A stretch of 64,000 bases of DNA, taken from NCBI GenBank assembly GCA_965242735.1, contig OZ251497.1:124001-188000 (forward strand), read 5' to 3'. Under the pieces are notes generated by a model that was not told the DNA's origin, did no database searches, and worked only from the letters and a program-made list of their open reading frames with translations. This stretch comes from G958295645 sp965242735. GTDB taxonomy: Bacteria > Gemmatimonadota > Gemmatimonadetes > Longimicrobiales > Gaopeijiaceae. The translations under genes and the position numbers were made by a program. This document shows, one piece after another, positions 23,589 to 32,468 of the stretch (its first letter is position 1; every line of letters starts with the position of its first letter).

Positions 23589-25916
23589 ATGCGGACCCCC
23601 TCCGCCCGCGCATCGCTCGTCCGTCGCTTGCTGGCTCCCGCGCTGGCAGCGTGCGCCGCCCTCCCGCTGGGCGGACAGGCCCAAGTCCCGTCTCCCCGCG
23701 ACCACTTCGGCTTCGAGCCGGGCACGCCCGGGCGGCTGGCCAATTGGGACGCCCTGTCTTCCTACTACGACGCCTTGGCCACCGCGAGCGACCGGGTGTC
23801 GGTGGACACGCTGGGACGGAGCACCATGGGCCGCCCCTTCGTCATGCTTGCGATCACCAGTCCGGAGAACCACGTGCGCCTCGCCGAGCTGCAGGACGTG
23901 CAACGCCGTCTCGGCGACCCCAGGCGGATTCGATCTCCCGAGGAGCGGGAACGCCTGCTCGAGACGGGCCGCGTCGTGGCGATGATCACCCACGCCATCC
24001 ACTCCAGCGAAGTCGGCACCGCCCAGGTTGCCGCCCGGCTCGCGCACCACCTGGCTTCCTCCTCCGACCCGGACGTCCTCCAGATCCTCGACCAAGTCGT
24101 CGTCCTCCAGATCCCCTCGCTCAACCCGGACGGCACGCAGTGGGTCAACGACTTCTACAACGAGCATCGCGGCACGGAGTTCGACGGAAGCGCGCAGCCC
24201 TGGCTGTACCACTTCTACGCGGGCCACGACAACAACCGCGACTGGTACACGTTCTACTTGAAGGAGACGCAGCACACGGTGGCGGCGCAGAACGCCTGGC
24301 GTCCGCAGATCGTGCACGACATCCACCAGATGGGCGGCGGGGGCGCGAGGATCTTCTTTCCGCCGTACATCGATCCCATCGAGCCCAACGTCGATCCCGG
24401 GCTGGTCGCGGCCGGCAACCAGCTGGGCGCCTACATGGCCGCTGAGCTGACGTCGCAAGGCAAGCGGGGCGTCGTGATCAACGCCATCTACGACGGATTC
24501 CATCCGGGCAGGGCCTACATGCACTACCACGGCGGCGTGCGCATCCTCAGCGAGACCGCGTCGGCGAGGCTGGCGTCGTCGGTCACGGTTCCCGCGGGGC
24601 AGGTGCGGGGCGGGCGCGAGTACGACGCGTCTCAGAGGACGTGGAACTTCCCGTGGCCGTGGGAAGGCGGCGAGTGGGGGCTGGCGGACATCGTCGAGTA
24701 CCAGTTCTCGGGCGCCGTGGCGCTGCTGAAGAACGCGGCCCGCAACCGGCGGTTCTGGCTGGAGAACTACGCGGCCGCGAGCGACCGGGCCGTGCGGGGA
24801 TGGGACGCCTGGCCCGCCGCCTGGGCGCTGCCGGCCGGCCAGGAGAACCGAGTCGGGCTGGAAAGCGTGCTGCGCATCCTGACCATGGGCGCGGTGGAGG
24901 TGCGCCGGACGCTGGAGGCGTTCGAAGCGGGCGGCGCGACGGTTCCGGCCGGGTCGCACGTCGTGCTGATGAAGCAGCCCAACGCGGCGTTCGCGCAGGT
25001 GCTGCTGGCCGAGCAGGAATACCCCGACATGCGGCAGTATCCGGGAGGCCCGCCCAAGCGGCCCTACGACGTGACGGCGCACGAGCTGCCCTTGCTGATG
25101 GGCGTGGAGGCGATCGCGCTGGAGTCGGAGCCGCCGGTGGCGATCAGCGATCCGGTCGGGGTCGTGGAGGTGCGCTACGACCCGGCGGCCGCCGCGGCTT
25201 CGGAGCGGACCCGGATCGGCGTGTACAAGGGATGGGCGGAGACGATGCCGGCGGGGTGGACGCGATGGCTGCTGGACGCGCACGGCGTGCGCTACGACAC
25301 GCTCCACGACGCCCGCATGAGGGCCGGTGGGCTGAACGACGACTACGACGTGCTGCTCTTCCAGAGCCAGTCGAGCGCGTCGATCAGCCAGGGGCGGCGG
25401 CCGGGCTCGCTGCCGGACGAGTACGTGGGGGGCCTGGGCGACGCGGGCCGCGAGGCGGTGCGCGCGTTCGTGGAGGCGGGCGGGCGGCTGGTGGCGGTCG
25501 AGCAGGCGACCGAGTTCGCGGCGGAGCTGTTCGGGCTCGGGGTGACGAACGCGGTGGACGGCTTGGCGGGGGCCGACTTCTACGTGCCGGGATCGCTGTT
25601 GCGGGTGGACTTGGAGGCGGACGCGCTCACGGCGGCCTACGACGGCTCGACGCCCGTGTGGTACTGGCGGAGCAGCCGGGCGTTCGCCGTCGACGACGAC
25701 CGCGTGCGCGTGATCGGCCGCTATGGAGCGGATCCGGTCGTGGCGGGATGGGTGCTCGGGCCGGAGAAGCTGGCGGGCCGTCCCGCGCTGCTGCGGGCGA
25801 GGGTGGGCCGGGGCGAGGCGATCCTGTTCGGCTTTCAGCCCAACTACCGGGGGCAGAGCATCGTGACTTGGCCGCTGTTCTTCGACGCGCTGACGGCGGG
25901 GAGGCCCGTGGGGTGA
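23589..25916 (+). CDS. Secreted M14-family zinc carboxypeptidase-like protein
   Basis: A 775-residue secreted protein. The signal peptide is MRTPSARASLVRRLLAPALA…GGQAQ, preceded by an AAGGAG ribosome-binding site seven bases before the ATG. The peptidase M14 domain (residues ~35-330) shows ITHAIHSSEVGTAQ (metal-binding H and E), SLNPDGTQ and HDNNRDWYTF, followed by QIVHDIHQMGGGG. The C-terminal half (~400-775) carries no known catalytic motif and contains a ThuA/amidotransferase-like GRLVAVEQATEF segment. Proteins of this layout, opening PRDHFGFEPGT, are frequent in Gemmatimonadota and related phyla. Likely role is extracytoplasmic peptide breakdown. Confidence 0.88.
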   Translation: MRTPSARASLVRRLLAPALAACAALPLGGQAQVPSPRDHFGFEPGTPGRLANWDALSSYYDALATASDRVSVDTLGRSTMGRPFVMLAITSPENHVRLAELQDVQRRLGDPRRIRSPEERERLLETGRVVAMITHAIHSSEVGTAQVAARLAHHLASSSDPDVLQILDQVVVLQIPSLNPDGTQWVNDFYNEHRGTEFDGSAQPWLYHFYAGHDNNRDWYTFYLKETQHTVAAQNAWRPQIVHDIHQMGGGGARIFFPPYIDPIEPNVDPGLVAAGNQLGAYMAAELTSQGKRGVVINAIYDGFHPGRAYMHYHGGVRILSETASARLASSVTVPAGQVRGGREYDASQRTWNFPWPWEGGEWGLADIVEYQFSGAVALLKNAARNRRFWLENYAAASDRAVRGWDAWPAAWALPAGQENRVGLESVLRILTMGAVEVRRTLEAFEAGGATVPAGSHVVLMKQPNAAFAQVLLAEQEYPDMRQYPGGPPKRPYDVTAHELPLLMGVEAIALESEPPVAISDPVGVVEVRYDPAAAAASERTRIGVYKGWAETMPAGWTRWLLDAHGVRYDTLHDARMRAGGLNDDYDVLLFQSQSSASISQGRRPGSLPDEYVGGLGDAGREAVRAFVEAGGRLVAVEQATEFAAELFGLGVTNAVDGLAGADFYVPGSLLRVDLEADALTAAYDGSTPVWYWRSSRAFAVDDDRVRVIGRYGADPVVAGWVLGPEKLAGRPALLRARVGRGEAILFGFQPNYRGQSIVTWPLFFDALTAGRPVG

Positions 25917-26836
25917 CGGCGGAGGGCGTTGCGGCGGAGCCGCGGGCGGCTTGTCCCCGGTGCGGGGCCGGGCTGCCGACGGAGGCCAAGTTCTGTCCGG
26001 CGTGCGGGGGGGCGTTGCGGGGCCCGGCGTGCGGCGCGTGCGGGGCGGAGTCGGGCGCGGGGGACGTGTTCTGCACGCGGTGCGGCGAGGGGTTGCGGGG
26101 GGTGGGGCGGGGCGGCGGGAGAGGGCGGGGGGTGCGGGGGCGGAGCGGCGGCTACCGGGCCCAGGCCCAGCCGGGGGGCTCTCTGCGGGATGGGGCGCGG
26201 GGGGGCGGGATGGAGGATGGGAGACGATTGGCGGGCGCCGTCGGTTGGGTCGCGGCCGTGTCGCTGGGGCTTGCCTTGGCGCTCGTGCTGGTCGTTCGGG
26301 GCGGCGGCGGCGATGCCGATGCGGCGGGGCCGGTGCCGCCTTCGGCTGCGGGAGGCGCGGCGCTCGGGCCGACTTCGGCGGTCGATTTGTCGTCGATGAC
26401 ACCTCGGGAGGCCGCGATCCGGCTGTTCAACCGGGTCATGGCGGCCGTGGAGGGCGGGGACCGCGCGCAAGCGGACCTGTTCCTGCCGATGGCGATCGCC
26501 TCCTACGACCGCATCGGCACGCTGACGCTGGACGACCGCTTTCACCTGTCGCTGCTCCATGCGGCGGCGGGCGACGGGGCGGCAGCGCTGGCGGTGGCCG
26601 AGGCGGGGCTTGCGGCGAGGCCCGCGCACCTGCTCTGCTTGGCCGCGGCGGCGCAGGCGGCGGCGCTGCTGGGCGACGCGGCTGCGGCGACCGCCCACTG
26701 GCGCGCCTTCCTGGACGCGTACGACGAGGAGATCCGTTCGGGGCTCCCCGAGTACGGCCCGCCGCCCGACGGCCATGCGCCGTTGCTGCCCAGCCTCCGG
26801 GCCGAGGCCGAGGCGCACTTGGCGGCTTCCGGCTGA
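25913..26836 (+). CDS. Zinc-ribbon membrane protein with tetratrico-like C-terminus
   Basis: A 307-residue protein of unknown function. The N-terminus carries three CxxC knuckles forming a double zinc ribbon (CPRCGAGLP, FCPACGG, CGACGAE, FCTRCGEG; residues ~14-65), then a Gly/Arg-rich linker, one membrane helix (AVGWVAAVSLGLALALVLVV, ~106-126), and an Ala-rich helical domain with tetratricopeptide-like pairs (~170-290). The zinc ribbon would be cytosolic and the repeat domain periplasmic. Starts with a GTG that overlaps the stop of the M14 gene. Confidence 0.82.
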   Translation: MTAEGVAAEPRAACPRCGAGLPTEAKFCPACGGALRGPACGACGAESGAGDVFCTRCGEGLRGVGRGGGRGRGVRGRSGGYRAQAQPGGSLRDGARGGGMEDGRRLAGAVGWVAAVSLGLALALVLVVRGGGGDADAAGPVPPSAAGGAALGPTSAVDLSSMTPREAAIRLFNRVMAAVEGGDRAQADLFLPMAIASYDRIGTLTLDDRFHLSLLHAAAGDGAAALAVAEAGLAARPAHLLCLAAAAQAAALLGDAAAATAHWRAFLDAYDEEIRSGLPEYGPPPDGHAPLLPSLRAEAEAHLAASG

Positions 26837-26851
26837 CGCGGGCTTGGGCGC

Positions 26852-28096
26852 GTGATCCAGTCCCCTCTGGCTCTCTCGGCGGTCATCGCCGCCGCCGCGG
26901 CCGCCGCCTTCTGGCTGGACCGCCGCTTTCCGCCCTTGGGGAAGATGGGCGCGTCGCTCATGGCCATCGTCTTCGGCGCCGCCTTGTCGAACGCCGGACT
27001 GGTGCCCGCGTCGTCCGTGGTCTACGACGGCATCCTCGGCGTGGCGACCTCTCTGGCCATTGCGTGGCTCCTTCTGTCCGTGGACTTGCGCGACCTGAAG
27101 AAGGCGGGCGGCAAGACCGTCGCGGCCTTCGGCGTGGCGGTCGCGGGCACGGTCCTGGGCGCGTTCGTGGCCGCCGCCGCGTACCACAGCCGCTTCGGGG
27201 ACGACGCCTGGCGCCTTGCCGCGGCCTTGACCGGCACCTATTCCGGCGGGTCGCTCAACTTCGCGTCCGTCGGACGGGCGGTCGACTTGTCGGGCACCCT
27301 CTTCGCGGGGGCCGTCGCGGCGGACAACTTGGCCACGGGGCTATGGCTGGCGGCCACGCTGACGTTGCCCGTCTGGCTGCGGCGCTTCTTTCCGCCTGTG
27401 AGGCCGCCCGAGGGTCCGTCGGCGAGGCTGCCCACGTCGCCGCCCGAGGACGCGACCGGGAGCGCGCGTCCTGCCGCAGACGGCGGCCCCGGCCCCGGCT
27501 CCGGGAGCGGCAGCGGCCGGGCGGCCCCGGAGAGCGAGGGCCCGCATGACGGAAGGGCGCACCATCCCTACTTCGTGCGCGAGGGCATGTCGGCCGTGGG
27601 GACGGCCGGCATCTTCGCCGCGGGACTGGTCCTGGTCTGGGCCTCGGAGTGGCTGGGCGGCCGGACGGGCGTGCCGGCGATCCTGTGGCTGACCACGCTG
27701 GCCCTGCTCGTCGGCCATTCGCCCTGGTGCCGGCGCGCGCCGGGGGCGATGCAGCTGGGTTCGGTGAGCCTGCACTTCTTCTTCGTGCTCATCGGCATCC
27801 TGTCCCGCTTCTCCGAGATCGCGGCCGTGGGGCCGGCCGTCCTCTTCTTCACCCTCCTGGTCGTGGGCGTCCACGGCGTGTTCGTCTTCACGGCGGGCAA
27901 GCTGCTGCGCCTGGACGTGGGGACCCTGGCCGTGGCGTCGCAGGCGGCCGTGGGCGGGCCGTCGAGCGCGTTGGCCGTCGCGGTCTCCCGAGAATGGCGG
28001 CACTTGGTGCTGCCCGGGGTCGCCGTGGGGCTGCTGGGATACGCCGTGGGCACGTATCTGGGGTTGGGGGTGGGCTACGTGGTGCGGACGTGGTAG
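26852..28096 (+). CDS. DUF819 family integral membrane protein
   Basis: A 414-residue polytopic membrane protein of the DUF819 (YjcL-like) family. It has about ten hydrophobic helices, the LTGTYSGGSLNFASVGRAV motif in the first half and SQAAVGGPSSALAVAV in the second half. These two related motifs give the family its inverted-repeat appearance. A hydrophilic Pro/Gly/Ser-rich loop (residues ~185-235) separates the halves and is longer than usual. Transport is suspected for the family but no substrate is established. The GTG start follows the zinc-ribbon gene by 15 bp. Confidence 0.88.
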   Translation: MIQSPLALSAVIAAAAAAAFWLDRRFPPLGKMGASLMAIVFGAALSNAGLVPASSVVYDGILGVATSLAIAWLLLSVDLRDLKKAGGKTVAAFGVAVAGTVLGAFVAAAAYHSRFGDDAWRLAAALTGTYSGGSLNFASVGRAVDLSGTLFAGAVAADNLATGLWLAATLTLPVWLRRFFPPVRPPEGPSARLPTSPPEDATGSARPAADGGPGPGSGSGSGRAAPESEGPHDGRAHHPYFVREGMSAVGTAGIFAAGLVLVWASEWLGGRTGVPAILWLTTLALLVGHSPWCRRAPGAMQLGSVSLHFFFVLIGILSRFSEIAAVGPAVLFFTLLVVGVHGVFVFTAGKLLRLDVGTLAVASQAAVGGPSSALAVAVSREWRHLVLPGVAVGLLGYAVGTYLGLGVGYVVRTW

Positions 28097-28190
28097 CGCG
28101 GGCCGGCGGGGGGCCGCCCTGGTGCGCCTGTCGGCGCGGCGACCTTGCTGACAACTTCCGCTGGCAGTCGAAACCGGCTAACTTGAACTC

Positions 28191-29267
28191 ATGCCGCGGA
28201 CCACTCAGCGAGGAAACGTGAAGGGCCGGCGCGCAGATACGCATCCGCGAATTGCACTGGGGGAGCCCCGGAGCCGTCCTCGCCCCGCATCTGCGGCCCG
28301 GGACGCCGCCAGGGCGCGGACCGCTGTCGCTTCGAGGTCCGGTGTCGAGCCGCGCGCGAATCGCGCGCTGAGGACGTTCGCCGACATGTTTTGCGGGATC
28401 GGCGGCTTTCACGTGGCGGCGTCCGCCAGGGGGATGACGGGTCTGTTCGCGTCCGAAATCGACCCGGTCGCCTCCGAATGGTACAAGCGCAACTTCGGCA
28501 TCGAGCCCGCAGGCGACATCACCCGGATCGACGCGCAGGAAGTCCCCGACCACGACGTTCTGTTTGCGGGATTCCCGTGCCAGCCGTTCAGCATCATCGG
28601 CGCCCAGAGAGGGATGGGCGACGCACGCGGCACGCTGTTCGGCCACGTGGAGCGAATTGCGCGCGTCAAGAAGCCGAAGGCTCTCGTGCTCGAGAACGTC
28701 CCGCAGTTCGTGACCAATCGACGGGGCGAGGCGTTCAAGTGGGTTCGCCGCGCTTTGCGCCGAATGGGCTATCACGTCGAGTGGAAGATATTGAACGCCT
28801 TGGACTTCGGCCTGCCGCAGAACCGGCGCAGAGTGTTCATCGTGGCCACGGACAAGCCCTTGCGCACAGACTTTCCGTGGCCCGCGGCGAAAGTGCCGAT
28901 GCGTCCATTGGCCGACTTGCTCGAGCAATCCCCCGATCCGAAACACCTGGCGTCCAAGGCCATTCGAGAGTCGCGACGTGCCAAGCATCACGCCGCCGTC
29001 CAACCAGCCATTTGGCACGAGAACAAGGGCGGCAACGTGTCGAGCCATCCGTTCTCTTGCGCCTTGCGCGCAGGCGCGAGCTACAACTACTTGCTGGTCG
29101 ACGGTCGGCGCAGGCTCACGGAACGCGAAATGTTTCGATTGCAGGGCTTTCCCGACTCGTTCGAGATCCCCGAGCAGGTGTCGGTCGCTCGTCGGCTGAC
29201 GGGCAATGCCGTTGCCGTTCCTGTCGTCGGCGCTGTAATAGAGAGTCTTGAGCTGGCCTATGGGTGA
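28191..29267 (+). CDS. DNA (cytosine-5-)-methyltransferase
   Basis: A 358-residue C5-cytosine DNA methyltransferase. Conserved motifs in order: I (DMFCGIGGFHVAASARG), IV with the catalytic cysteine (GFPCQPFSIIGAQRGMGD), VI (LVLENVPQF), VIII (LPQNRRRVFIVA), IX (LTEREMFRLQGFPDSF) and X (RLTGNAVAVPVV). The target-recognition region is short. The N-terminal ~65 residues before motif I are Arg/Ala-rich and may be partly over-annotated. The next gene overlaps by 8 bp and is probably the cognate restriction enzyme, making a type II system inserted between the DUF819 gene and lipA. Confidence 0.95.
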   Translation: MPRTTQRGNVKGRRADTHPRIALGEPRSRPRPASAARDAARARTAVASRSGVEPRANRALRTFADMFCGIGGFHVAASARGMTGLFASEIDPVASEWYKRNFGIEPAGDITRIDAQEVPDHDVLFAGFPCQPFSIIGAQRGMGDARGTLFGHVERIARVKKPKALVLENVPQFVTNRRGEAFKWVRRALRRMGYHVEWKILNALDFGLPQNRRRVFIVATDKPLRTDFPWPAAKVPMRPLADLLEQSPDPKHLASKAIRESRRAKHHAAVQPAIWHENKGGNVSSHPFSCALRAGASYNYLLVDGRRRLTEREMFRLQGFPDSFEIPEQVSVARRLTGNAVAVPVVGAVIESLELAYG

Positions 29268-30018
29268 CGGCATACGGTTGCGGGGCAACCCGACGGTGAA
29301 AGAGGGCCCGTGGTCTGTGGGGGATATTCCGAACGGGATTGTCTTGGAGGTTGGACGACGGATGGTTTATCGTCTAGCCGTCGGTGCCGAGAAGGTGTCG
29401 GGCGACGACTTTGGGGACATGTTCGCCAAGGCCGCCGGAGGTTACCATCGGGCAAGCTCGATAGGCTTGGGCGACGTTGTGCTTGCTGACACGGTATGGT
29501 CTGCCAAGACCGTCAAGTCGGGAAATCCTCATGGCCAATCTTCTGTGCGTTTAGTTTCAGGCCGCATGTCGCCGGACTATTCGGCGGGCATCTCGGACCC
29601 AAGAGCCGACTTGACGAAGACGGGTGACGCAGTCTTGTCGATATGGAATGCCCGAGTGAATGAGCTCCGGGGTCACCATTCGGACATGCGGCTAGTCGTA
29701 CTGTTGCGCAACATGTCGGCTCTAGAGTTTTGCATGTTTGAACAACCCATCACCGTGTTTCCTCATGCCGACTATTCGTGGAAACTGAATAAGCAACGCA
29801 ACCTTGAGGGCCGTGACAAAGTCAGCGGCATCCATGTTTTCACCTGGCAGCCACACGGCTCGCAGTTCACGATTATCAGACCTGTGCCCGGATCTGCCCG
29901 CCGATTCACGATACGGAAACATCCGCAACGGATTGGTTTCCGCCAGGTTCTCGATGGAGTAGGATTTGCGGACAGCTGGATTGCGATCAAGAGCCAGACC
30001 GGGGGAGCAAAGACGTGA
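29260..30018 (+). CDS. Probable type II restriction endonuclease (partner of the C5 methyltransferase)
   Basis: A 252-residue protein with no signal or membrane segment. A candidate PD-(D/E)XK-like core is GDVVLADTVWSAKTVKSGN (residues ~71-89), followed by helices around SIWNARVNELRGHH and a strand HSDMRLVVLLRNM. I cannot name its family or recognition sequence. The assignment rests mainly on position. It starts inside the last codons of the methyltransferase gene (ATG at 29260; a TTG at 29248 is also possible), runs the same way, and is much less G+C-rich than its neighbours, as is usual for mobile restriction-modification genes. Its stop overlaps the lipA GTG. Confidence 0.65.
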   Translation: MGDGIRLRGNPTVKEGPWSVGDIPNGIVLEVGRRMVYRLAVGAEKVSGDDFGDMFAKAAGGYHRASSIGLGDVVLADTVWSAKTVKSGNPHGQSSVRLVSGRMSPDYSAGISDPRADLTKTGDAVLSIWNARVNELRGHHSDMRLVVLLRNMSALEFCMFEQPITVFPHADYSWKLNKQRNLEGRDKVSGIHVFTWQPHGSQFTIIRPVPGSARRFTIRKHPQRIGFRQVLDGVGFADSWIAIKSQTGGAKT

Positions 30019-31298
30019 GCAGCGCGTTGAGATCGGCCGTCGGCCGGGGCTATGCTCCTCGGCGCAAGGACACGGGCGACGTCAAGCCCAAGGGCACGTC
30101 GCGCATTCGGGCTCACGAGGGCATCGAGACGATTCCCATCACGTCGCGAAAGCCTTCGTGGCTGAAGGTGCAGTCTCCGGGAGGGCCGAACTACCTTCGC
30201 CTCAAGCAGAGGATGCGGAGCCAGTCCTTGCACACCGTGTGCGAAGAGGCCGGCTGTCCCAACATCGGCGAGTGCTGGGAGGCGGGCACGGCCACGTTCA
30301 TGATTCTGGGCGACGTGTGCACGCGGGCCTGCAAGTACTGCGCCGTGGCCCACGGAATGCCGACGGAGCTGGACTGGGACGAGCCGCGGCGAGTGGCGGA
30401 CACGGTCGCCGCCATGGAGCTGGATCACGCGGTCGTCACTTCGGTGAACAGGGACGAGCTGGCGGACGGCGGAGCCGGCATCTACGCCGCTACGATCCGC
30501 GAGATCCGCAAGCGGTTGCCGGATTGTTCCGTCGAAGTCCTCATTCCCGACTTCAAGGGCGACGAGAGCGCGTTGCGAACGGTCTTGGACGCCCGCCCCG
30601 CCATCCTGGGCCACAACCTGGAGACGGTCGAACGGCTGCACCCCGAGGTACGGCCCGGCGGCCGCTACTGGCGGTCGATCTCGTACTTGGGCGCGGCCAA
30701 GCGGATCGATCCGTCGATGCTGACCAAGACCGGCATCATCCTGGGCATGGGCGAGCGCGAGGAGGAAATCCGCCAAGCGATGGCCGATCTTCGCAAGGCG
30801 GCCGTGGACATCCTGACGCTGGGCCAGTACTTGCGGCCCTCGGACAAGCACATTCCGGTGGCGCGCTGGGTGACGCCCGACGAGTTCAGCGCATGGAAGC
30901 GCGTCGGCGAAGGCGAATTCGGCTTTCGCCACGTCGAGTCGGGCCCGCTCGTTCGCTCGAGCTACCACGCCAAGGAGCAGGCGCGAGAGGTCGAGGCGGG
31001 CGGCCCCGGCGTCGTCGCCCACGTGCTGGAGGCGGACGTGCCGGCCCCGGCGGAGACTGTGTTTGCCGGCGGCCATGTGGCTCCAGCGTGCGGACGCGGA
31101 GAGCGCCTATCGACCGACGCGCCTGTCGACGTGGCCGCAGTCGGCGGTCGCGGCGCGCGCGTGGGCCCCGGCGCTCCGTCGGGCTTGTTGCGCTTGGGCG
31201 TGGAGCGCCCGGCCGACGCTGGGCGGCGGGCCGAGTCCCCCGCAGCGTCCGGCGTCGTCGCGTCGCGGCCGAGCCGTGCTGCCGCTTCGGGAGCCTAG
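30015..31298 (+). CDS. lipA: Lipoyl synthase
   Basis: Radical-SAM enzyme that inserts two sulfurs into protein-bound octanoate to make lipoate, the cofactor of the pyruvate dehydrogenase E2 encoded downstream. Both clusters are present: auxiliary cluster ligands in VCEEAGCPNIGECWE and the radical-SAM CTRACKYC, plus the C-terminal RSSYHA with its conserved Ser. The core ends near residue 325. About 100 further residues (Ala/Gly/Arg/Val-rich) form an unusual low-complexity tail. The GTG start overlaps the upstream endonuclease stop (GTGA). No ATG precedes the conserved core, so the start is uncertain. Confidence 0.95.
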   Translation: MSSALRSAVGRGYAPRRKDTGDVKPKGTSRIRAHEGIETIPITSRKPSWLKVQSPGGPNYLRLKQRMRSQSLHTVCEEAGCPNIGECWEAGTATFMILGDVCTRACKYCAVAHGMPTELDWDEPRRVADTVAAMELDHAVVTSVNRDELADGGAGIYAATIREIRKRLPDCSVEVLIPDFKGDESALRTVLDARPAILGHNLETVERLHPEVRPGGRYWRSISYLGAAKRIDPSMLTKTGIILGMGEREEEIRQAMADLRKAAVDILTLGQYLRPSDKHIPVARWVTPDEFSAWKRVGEGEFGFRHVESGPLVRSSYHAKEQAREVEAGGPGVVAHVLEADVPAPAETVFAGGHVAPACGRGERLSTDAPVDVAAVGGRGARVGPGAPSGLLRLGVERPADAGRRAESPAASGVVASRPSRAAASGA

Positions 31299-32468
31299 AT
31301 GGCTACGACCGGGACCAAGGCCAAGGCCAAGAAGCCCGTGAAGAAGGGGCGGTCGCGAAGCCGTGCGACCGGGACTCGCGCCGCCAAGACCGCCGCCGCG
31401 CTCGGCAGCCTGTCCCGCGAGGACGCCCTCGTTCTTCTCAAAGACATGCTGCTCTACCGCCGCTTCGAAGAAGAAGTCGAGACGGCCTACAAGATCGGCA
31501 AGATCGGCGGGTTCTGCCATGTCCACATCGGCCAGGAGGCGGTGGCCGCGGGCGCCGTCAAGCCGCTTCGCGACGACGACGTGGTCATCACGGCCTATCG
31601 CGAGCACACGCAAGCGCTTGCCAAGGGCATCTCTCCTCGCGCCGTGATGGCCGAACTGTACGGCCGCGTGGACGGCTGTTGCGGCGGCCGGGGCGGTTCG
31701 ATGCACCTCTTCGACGTGGCCAAGGGCTTCTACGGCGGCCATGGCATCGTGGGCGGCCAGATCCCGCTGGGCGCCGGACTCGCGTGGGCGATCAAGTACC
31801 GGGGCGGCGACCAAGTGTGCGTGTGCTTTCTGGGCGACGCCGCGGTGAACCAGGGCGCCTTCCTCGAGTCGCTGAACATGTCGGCGGTGTGGCGGTTGCC
31901 GGTGATCTACGTCGTGGAGAACAACGGCTACGGGATGGGGACGGCGTTCGAGCGCGTCTCGGCGACGGACATGGAAGTGCGTTCGAGCGCGTGCGGCGTG
32001 CCCGCCCATTCCGTCAACGGACAAGACGTCGTGGAGACCTACGACTTGTTCGCGCGGCTCGCCGAGGAAGTGCGCGGCGGCGCCGGGCCGCAGTTCGTCA
32101 ACGCGGTGACGTACCGCTTTCGCGGTCATTCCATGTCCGATCCCGTCTCCGGCACCTACCGCTCCAAAGAGGAAGTGGACGCGCAGGTCGAGAAGCACGA
32201 TCCCGTGGCAATCCTGCGCGACCGTCTCTTCGAGGCGAATCTTCTGCAACAGGAAGAACTGGAAGCGCTCGATGCCGAAGTGCGCGCCGCTGTCCAGGAT
32301 TCGATGGACTTCGCGGAAGCGTCGCCACGGCCGGCGGACGCGACGCTCTACGATCACGTCTATTCGGAACTCAACGAACACGGCCGCCTCTTCCTGGACG
32401 GCCGGCCAAGCAGCGAGACCCCGCGTCAAGGCGGAGCGACTGCCCAGCCCCGGACGTCCGTGCCGTGA
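31299..32468 (+). CDS. pdhA: Pyruvate dehydrogenase E1 component, alpha subunit
   Basis: Thiamine-diphosphate-dependent E1 alpha of the pyruvate dehydrogenase complex. 389 residues: a Lys/Arg-rich N-terminal extension (residues 1-35), then RRFEEEVETAYKIGKIGGFCH, the GGRGGSMHLFD segment, and the thiamine-binding motif GDAAVNQGAFLESLNMSAVW…VVENNGYGMGT (G-D-x(n)-NN), followed by YRFRGHSMSDP, the phosphorylation-loop-like region of this subunit. It directly follows lipA and overlaps pdhB by 4 bp. Confidence 0.95.
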   Translation: MATTGTKAKAKKPVKKGRSRSRATGTRAAKTAAALGSLSREDALVLLKDMLLYRRFEEEVETAYKIGKIGGFCHVHIGQEAVAAGAVKPLRDDDVVITAYREHTQALAKGISPRAVMAELYGRVDGCCGGRGGSMHLFDVAKGFYGGHGIVGGQIPLGAGLAWAIKYRGGDQVCVCFLGDAAVNQGAFLESLNMSAVWRLPVIYVVENNGYGMGTAFERVSATDMEVRSSACGVPAHSVNGQDVVETYDLFARLAEEVRGGAGPQFVNAVTYRFRGHSMSDPVSGTYRSKEEVDAQVEKHDPVAILRDRLFEANLLQQEELEALDAEVRAAVQDSMDFAEASPRPADATLYDHVYSELNEHGRLFLDGRPSSETPRQGGATAQPRTSVP

